DNA from: Syntrophaceae bacterium UBA7544
GTDB lineage: Bacteria > Desulfobacterota > Syntrophia > Syntrophales > Smithellaceae
NCBI GenBank assembly: GCA_002479215.1
Contig: DLME01000194.1
Location: 1 to 8,352, forward strand
Length of the DNA stretch: 8,352 bases
Reading direction: 5' to 3'
Numbering within the stretch: position 1 is the stretch's first letter; every line of letters begins with the position of its first letter. The notes beneath the pieces were generated by a model, which was given only the letters and a program-made list of their open reading frames with translations, did no database searches and was not told the DNA's origin. Below, piece after piece: positions 5,224-8,352 of the stretch. The position numbers were made by a program, and so were the translations under genes.

Positions 5224-5285
5224 ATTACTGGTTGTAATGTAGCATAAAACGACAAAATAGAAAAATGTGGATTACAGGAAGGAAG
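5224..5285 (-). repeat. 62-bp leader repeat in front of the dehalogenase
   Basis: Ungapped match to 2563-2624 (about 84% by eye), from ATTACTGGTTGTAAT through TAGCATAAAA to GGATTACAGGAAG. Similarity ends sharply at 5285; the other copy continues 70 bp to an attC core, this one enters unrelated DNA. A conserved TATGCT on the minus strand could be a -10 element, but no good -35 is seen. Confidence 0.65.
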
Positions 5286-5616
5286 CCGGATTTTGCAGGA
5301 ACAGAAAATATGCTGTCAATACTTTGCGCATTACATCCCGTATTCAATAAATTGACCCTATCATTAAATGTAATGCTTTATATTGGAAAGCTCGGATATC
5401 CAGTTTTTGATGTTGCTTACTGCTTTAACCAAAAATACCTGCCGGTATTGACCCTGAGAAAAATTGTATAAAATCGGACAGGATTTTTGTGCCCTGTGAT
5501 CCAGGACTGCTGAGTTGTCGCCGGTTAGCTTTGTCCTGTGATATTTTGTCGCCGATTACGTTAATATGACCTTCAGTTTTCTGGGATAAGCTATTCGGTG
5601 AAAAAATTTCGTCTCC

Positions 5617-5657
5617 GGCCTAAAAAACATGGCAATATTTTAGCGGCCAATTTTTTT
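5617..5657 (+). terminator. possible plus-strand intrinsic terminator
   Basis: GGCC-TAAAA (5617 onward) pairs with TTTTA-GC-GGCC (ending 5648) with a two-base bulge, followed by two A and seven T residues (5651-5657). No plus-strand gene is seen upstream, so it may be a relic or chance. Confidence 0.35.
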
Positions 5658-5703
5658 ATTCTCTTATTTTCATTCAATTATTATCTTGTTTCTGTGCGTC
5701 CAT

Positions 5704-5733
5704 GTGCGGGCTAGTGCGGGATAGTGCGGGTTA
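5704..5733. repeat. three 10-bp tandem repeats, GTGCGGG-NTA
   Basis: Units GTGCGGGCTA, GTGCGGGATA and GTGCGGGTTA follow one another without gaps; only the eighth base varies. A partial related unit (TGTGCG) lies just before at 5693. Such evenly spaced units, one helical turn apart, resemble protein-binding sites. Confidence 0.75.
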
Positions 5734-5790
5734 TTTCCTTTTGTAACCGATTACATTAATCCTCACATTGTTCCTTTCAATTCTCCAAAG

Positions 5791-5812
5791 TGGGGACAGA
5801 ATGGGGACAAAA
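5791..5812. repeat. two 11-bp tandem repeats, TGGGGACA-NAA
   Basis: TGGGGACAGAA and TGGGGACAAAA are adjacent and differ at one base. They lie just beyond the terminator of the tRNA operon. Confidence 0.6.
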
Positions 5813-5820
5813 TCACCGGT

Positions 5821-5860
5821 CAAAGAAAAAGGGATTAGGCCGTGAATGCCTAAACCCTTT
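5821..5860 (-). terminator. intrinsic terminator of the tRNA operon
   Basis: On the minus strand the arms at 5848-5860 and 5828-5840 pair at 12 of 13 positions around a 7-base loop, followed by TTTTTCTTT. It starts 7 bases after the CCA end of tRNA-Lys and closes the leftward tRNA transcript. Confidence 0.88.
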
Positions 5861-5867
5861 ATATTCT

Positions 5868-5943
5868 TGGTGAGCCCTGTCGGGATCGAACCGACAACCT
5901 ACTGATTAAGAGTCAGTTGCTCTACCAGCTGAGCTAAGGGCCC
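5868..5943 (-). tRNA. tRNA-Lys(CTT)
   Basis: 76-nt tRNA with encoded CCA. The acceptor arm GGGCCCT pairs with AGGGCTC, the D-arm is AGCTCAGCTGGTAGAGC and the T-loop GTTCGATCC. The anticodon loop CTCTTAA gives anticodon CTT (plus strand 5908-5910), reading AAG. It is the last gene of the leftward tRNA operon, directly followed by the terminator. Confidence 0.96.
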
Positions 5944-5966
5944 ACTTTTTATCTTTTCGTATGTTC

Positions 5967-6043
5967 TGGTACGCCCGGTAGGATTCGAACCTACGACCAA
6001 CAGATTCGAAGTCTGCGACTCTATCCAGCTGAGCTACGGGCGC
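5967..6043 (-). tRNA. tRNA-Arg(TCG)
   Basis: 77-nt tRNA with encoded CCA. Acceptor GCGCCCG pairs with CGGGCGT (a G-U at the end). The anticodon loop CTTCGAA gives TCG (plus strand 6007-6009), reading CGA. Having TCG suggests CGA codons are read without relying only on an inosine-bearing ACG tRNA. Confidence 0.95.
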
Positions 6044-6065
6044 TTATTTTCCAATTAAAATATAG

Positions 6066-6140
6066 GGTGAGTGAAGGGACTTGAACCCTCAGCCTCCGGG
6101 GCCACAACCCGGCACTCTAACCATTTGAGCTACACCCACC
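6066..6140 (-). tRNA. tRNA-His(GTG)
   Basis: 75 nt counting the extra G at position -1 (6140) that pairs with C73 (6066), the identity element of tRNA-His. Acceptor GTGGGTG pairs with CACTCAC, and the loop TTGTGGC gives GTG (plus strand 6103-6105). Unlike its three neighbours it does not encode the CCA end: the bases after C73 are CTA, so CCA must be added by nucleotidyltransferase. Confidence 0.95.
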
Positions 6141-6150
6141 ATTTTCGCCT

Positions 6151-6227
<77 letters not shown>

Positions 6228-6261
6228 AAATATTAAAACCTATGCATAAAAAAGACTTAGC

Positions 6262-6290
6262 CTATTATCTTCTCTGCTATTATTTGTCAA
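6262..6290 (-). promoter_or_regulatory. promoter of the tRNA operon
   Basis: Perfect TTGACA (6285-6290), 17 bases, then TAATAG (6262-6267), a 3/6 match keeping the first T and A. The start site would fall near 6255, about 28 bases before the first tRNA. Position and perfect -35 support it; the -10 is weak. Confidence 0.62.
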
Positions 6291-6315
6291 GGTCAAATAC
6301 TGAATGGATTACTTA

Positions 6316-8052
6316 TTATTTAACATAACCGGCGATGCCGTCAAACCTGTACCCATTTTTTCTAACATTTCCCGCTTTGGGATCCGTTGTATAAAAATAA
6401 CGGCCGCTTGCCGGATTATACCAACGATAAAGTTCTCTGGTATTGGTCAGCTTCGATGTGGCGATATTGCCCAACGCACCTTCAAATATATATCCCTGCA
6501 GATTCTTCCCGCCTCCGGCATAATCGTGATGATAAAAGTGATCATTTTTTTGCGGACTGTACCAGCGATAAAAGGGCGTTGCCCCCGGTGTTTCCGGGCC
6601 AAAGAGCCGGAAAGCTATGCCTTCTTTGATATAACCATTTTTACTAATTTTTTCAGTCTCTGCCTGAGGATTTGCGGTAAATAAAAAATCCATCCCTTTA
6701 GAATACCGGAAAATATCAATTGCCCTTGGTGCACTATCGGGTATCACTTCTACAAATACTTCGACCATCCCGTCCCCGCCACTGGCATTGAATATGATAT
6801 TATCCCCATAATACCCCGGCACCATCTGTCCGGCATTTAAAGTAACGTTAAGATAATTAGTTTGACTGGTTATCGTTCCGGAATTAGGCACTACTGTTAT
6901 CCTGCCCACAGGCATACGAATTATGTTTTTCCCCAGTGTCATTGCGCCTTCAAATACTAAACGGCTGTCGTTACTCACGATGGTAAGAACATGGGGACCG
7001 TCAACAAGCCCTTCCGCAACTGGTAATTCTCCTTTTCTCTCCTTTAGATCGCTGACCCATTTATGATTACTAATTATCTGCTCATCAAGATATATGGTTA
7101 ATTTGCTATCGTCGGGATAAGTTACCAGGTAAAGGATTATTCCCGTTCCATTAAAACGGAGTTTAATAGAACTTTCACCTTCCGCGACTGAGGGGTAGCC
7201 GTCATTTACAGTCCATTTGCCCATCAACTCAATTAGTTCTTTTAGGTGCCCGGGCACAACGTAAATTCCACTGTCCTGAATTTCATCATTGATAAAAGAT
7301 ATATATCGGCCTTTTTTGAAGTTTGCCGGATTTTCACCGCGTTTAGGTTTTTGTAACGCTACCGACCAAGTTAACATTTCCTTACCTTTATTGGTCACTC
7401 TTATTTTTTTAGAAACAGTTTTCCCCGGCGAAATACTGCCCATATCCATTCTCAGGGGATTTAAATTAATCAAAGCAGATTCCTTGGTAGCAACTATGGA
7501 AAACGTGACAAAGATCGTTCTTGAACCGCCTGCAGAATTAATTTTAATTGCTTCTTTATGCGTCCCAGCCGACAAATTCTTACTGCAGATAAGTTTTCCA
7601 TTTTCGGCTTCTAGTTTCATCTCTACATTGTAAAGTATCATATTGGACTTATTATCATTCAACAAAGATTCACCCGGCAGTAGCCGGATTTCAATGTGTA
7701 AATAATCTGCTTTTTCTTCCACCACGCCCGTTAACGGCGCATCTTCCGATGTAATCCAGCCTTCCGGCCCGTTTGTCGACCAATTCAAAATGCCGGATCC
7801 TATATTTTTTAATGTAAATAATCCGGCACCGGCTTCATCCGGAGCTATTGTTCCCAAATTAAATTCCCGCGGTGTTATTGACAAAACCGGACGTAAAAAA
7901 TCTCCAGTATCACTTCCAGGACTTTTACCGTTAAGCTCATTTCGTTTAATAACCGATTGATTTTGTCCCATATTATCTTGGGCAGTTACAGTAATGGGGA
8001 GAATTGTCAGCGCAATAACAATGAAAATAAAATATTTTTTTATCCAAAGCAT
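6316..8052 (-). CDS. secreted multidomain protein with Ig-like/BACON-like modules and C-terminal DUF5648 region
   Basis: 578 residues. The N-terminus (1-24, hydrophobic core IFIVIALTILPI, likely cleavage after VTA) is a Sec signal peptide. Two beta-sandwich modules of the ASPM-SPD2-Hydin type start with LSITPREFNLGTI (57-69) and LNPLRMDMGSI (197-207). Residues about 280-375 form a beta-rich region with GTGI and KLTIYLD, like a carbohydrate-binding lectin module. Residues 385-437 resemble a BACON-like module (VVPNSGTITS, GYYGDNIIF). The C-terminus (446-578) has three DUF5648-like repeats: IFRYSK, PFYRWYSPQKNDHFYHHD and ELYRWYNPASGRYFYTTD, each followed by GY or EG motifs. The role is probably surface adhesion or glycan binding; no catalytic site is visible. 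The start has AAGGGG five bases before ATG. The gene ends in two consecutive TAA codons. It stands alone, with 26 bp between its stop and the tRNA promoter. Confidence 0.9.
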   Translation of the reverse strand: MLWIKKYFIFIVIALTILPITVTAQDNMGQNQSVIKRNELNGKSPGSDTGDFLRPVLSITPREFNLGTIAPDEAGAGLFTLKNIGSGILNWSTNGPEGWITSEDAPLTGVVEEKADYLHIEIRLLPGESLLNDNKSNMILYNVEMKLEAENGKLICSKNLSAGTHKEAIKINSAGGSRTIFVTFSIVATKESALINLNPLRMDMGSISPGKTVSKKIRVTNKGKEMLTWSVALQKPKRGENPANFKKGRYISFINDEIQDSGIYVVPGHLKELIELMGKWTVNDGYPSVAEGESSIKLRFNGTGIILYLVTYPDDSKLTIYLDEQIISNHKWVSDLKERKGELPVAEGLVDGPHVLTIVSNDSRLVFEGAMTLGKNIIRMPVGRITVVPNSGTITSQTNYLNVTLNAGQMVPGYYGDNIIFNASGGDGMVEVFVEVIPDSAPRAIDIFRYSKGMDFLFTANPQAETEKISKNGYIKEGIAFRLFGPETPGATPFYRWYSPQKNDHFYHHDYAGGGKNLQGYIFEGALGNIATSKLTNTRELYRWYNPASGRYFYTTDPKAGNVRKNGYRFDGIAGYVK

Positions 8053-8352
8053 AAATACCCCTTAAAAATGGCTGCTTTACTACTAACTCAAAGATGAAAT
8101 TTAAGCAACTATTTTGAAGTTCTTAGTAAACCAGATCAGCGCTGTCATAAATATTCAGGGTCAAGTCCAGTTGCAATTCGTTTATTTATCTTTCTGTTAT
8201 CATTACATGAAAATAGACATCTTGTTCAAAATGCTTGACATGACTTACAAACAAGATGTAACTTGCCAGCAATTTTTCATGATAATATTTCGAAGCATAG
8301 AGTTTACTAAATATGCTTCCGATCGAACAACTATGAATTACGATATCTTAAA
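8053..8352. other. noncoding region upstream of the secreted-protein gene
   Basis: No gene is supported. A perfect 10-bp inverted repeat, ACATCTTGTT (8217-8226) and AACAAGATGT (8250-8259), encloses 23 bases. CTTACAAACAAG (8244-8255) recalls the CCTACAAACAA motif of the cassette leaders, and the extreme end (GAATTACGA, 8336-8344) recalls the leader end at 2678-2686. A promoter for the 8052 gene is expected here but no pair of hexamers is good enough to name. Confidence 0.4.

Larger units (their letters stand above)
5286..5820. other. noncoding interval with short direct repeats
   Basis: No convincing gene is present on either strand. The interval holds clustered short repeats: TTGTCGCCG-(G/A)-TTA at 5515-5527 and 5546-5558; CCTGTGAT at 5493-5500 and 5535-5542; CCGATTAC-(G/A)-TTAAT at 5552-5565 and 5747-5760; three 10-bp tandem units at 5704-5733; and two 11-bp units at 5791-5812. 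A 6-bp perfect hairpin AATACC TGCC GGTATT lies at 5434-5449. The density of repeats beside a tRNA terminator suggests a recombination or integration region, but no integrase is present. Confidence 0.5.

Noticed and set aside
5265..5471. Plus-strand open frame of 68 codons
   Set aside because: Its ATG lies inside the leader repeat at 5224-5285, there is no ribosome site, and the protein resembles no family.
7289..7633. Plus-strand open frame of 114 codons inside the secreted-protein gene
   Set aside because: It is the shadow of a well-supported minus-strand gene with signal peptide and recognisable domains; no ribosome site.

Overview
The window reads as bacterial accessory DNA next to a tRNA operon. 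Nearly all coding is on the minus strand, so 'downstream' below means toward lower coordinates. The organism cannot be fixed from this window. The degraded DNA polymerase I tail at 4080-4199, the AT-rich cassettes and the DUF5648/BACON-like surface protein would fit an environmental Desulfobacterota-like genome (Syntrophales type), but that is a weak inference.

1-4067 is an integron gene-cassette array on the minus strand. No integrase is visible, so it fits a CALIN (cluster of attC sites lacking integrase) or the distal part of a sedentary chromosomal integron. Five attC sites (467-523, 1053-1114, 1770-1833, 2694-2750, 3242-3296) delimit four complete cassettes: 473-1058, 1059-1775, 1776-2699 and 2700-3247. 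A fifth, left-intact but right-truncated cassette carries the gene at 3291-3866. A sixth cassette begins at 472 and runs off the left edge with no intact gene. Products are a two-helix membrane protein with a Cys/His cluster, a zinc-ribbon membrane protein, an exported C39-like cysteine peptidase, a four-helix membrane protein, and an exported or anchored protein with a SmpA/OmlA-like segment. All five are predicted membrane or exported proteins.

Two cassettes have genes starting almost directly after the preceding attC. Three have long leaders carrying recognisable promoters, and two of these leaders are homologous to each other. The array therefore looks like alternating promoter-bearing and promoterless cassettes (3291-3866 then 2757-3221; 1109-1429 then 528-1046), plus a self-promoted peptidase cassette. 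Three attC hairpins are followed on the coding strand by T-tracts and resemble intrinsic terminators.

4068-5285 is a mosaic: a 39-codon relic of the 3' end of polA, then an intact haloalkane dehalogenase of the DhlA/HLD-I type. The dehalogenase is preceded by the same 62-bp leader repeat seen in front of the peptidase cassette gene. 5286-5820 is noncoding and rich in short direct repeats. 5821-6290 is a tRNA operon read leftward, Arg(TCT)-His(GTG)-Arg(TCG)-Lys(CTT), with a promoter and a strong terminator. 6316-8052 encodes a 578-residue secreted multidomain protein (Ig-like/BACON-like modules and a C-terminal DUF5648 region). 8053-8352 is noncoding, with a perfect 10-bp inverted repeat.
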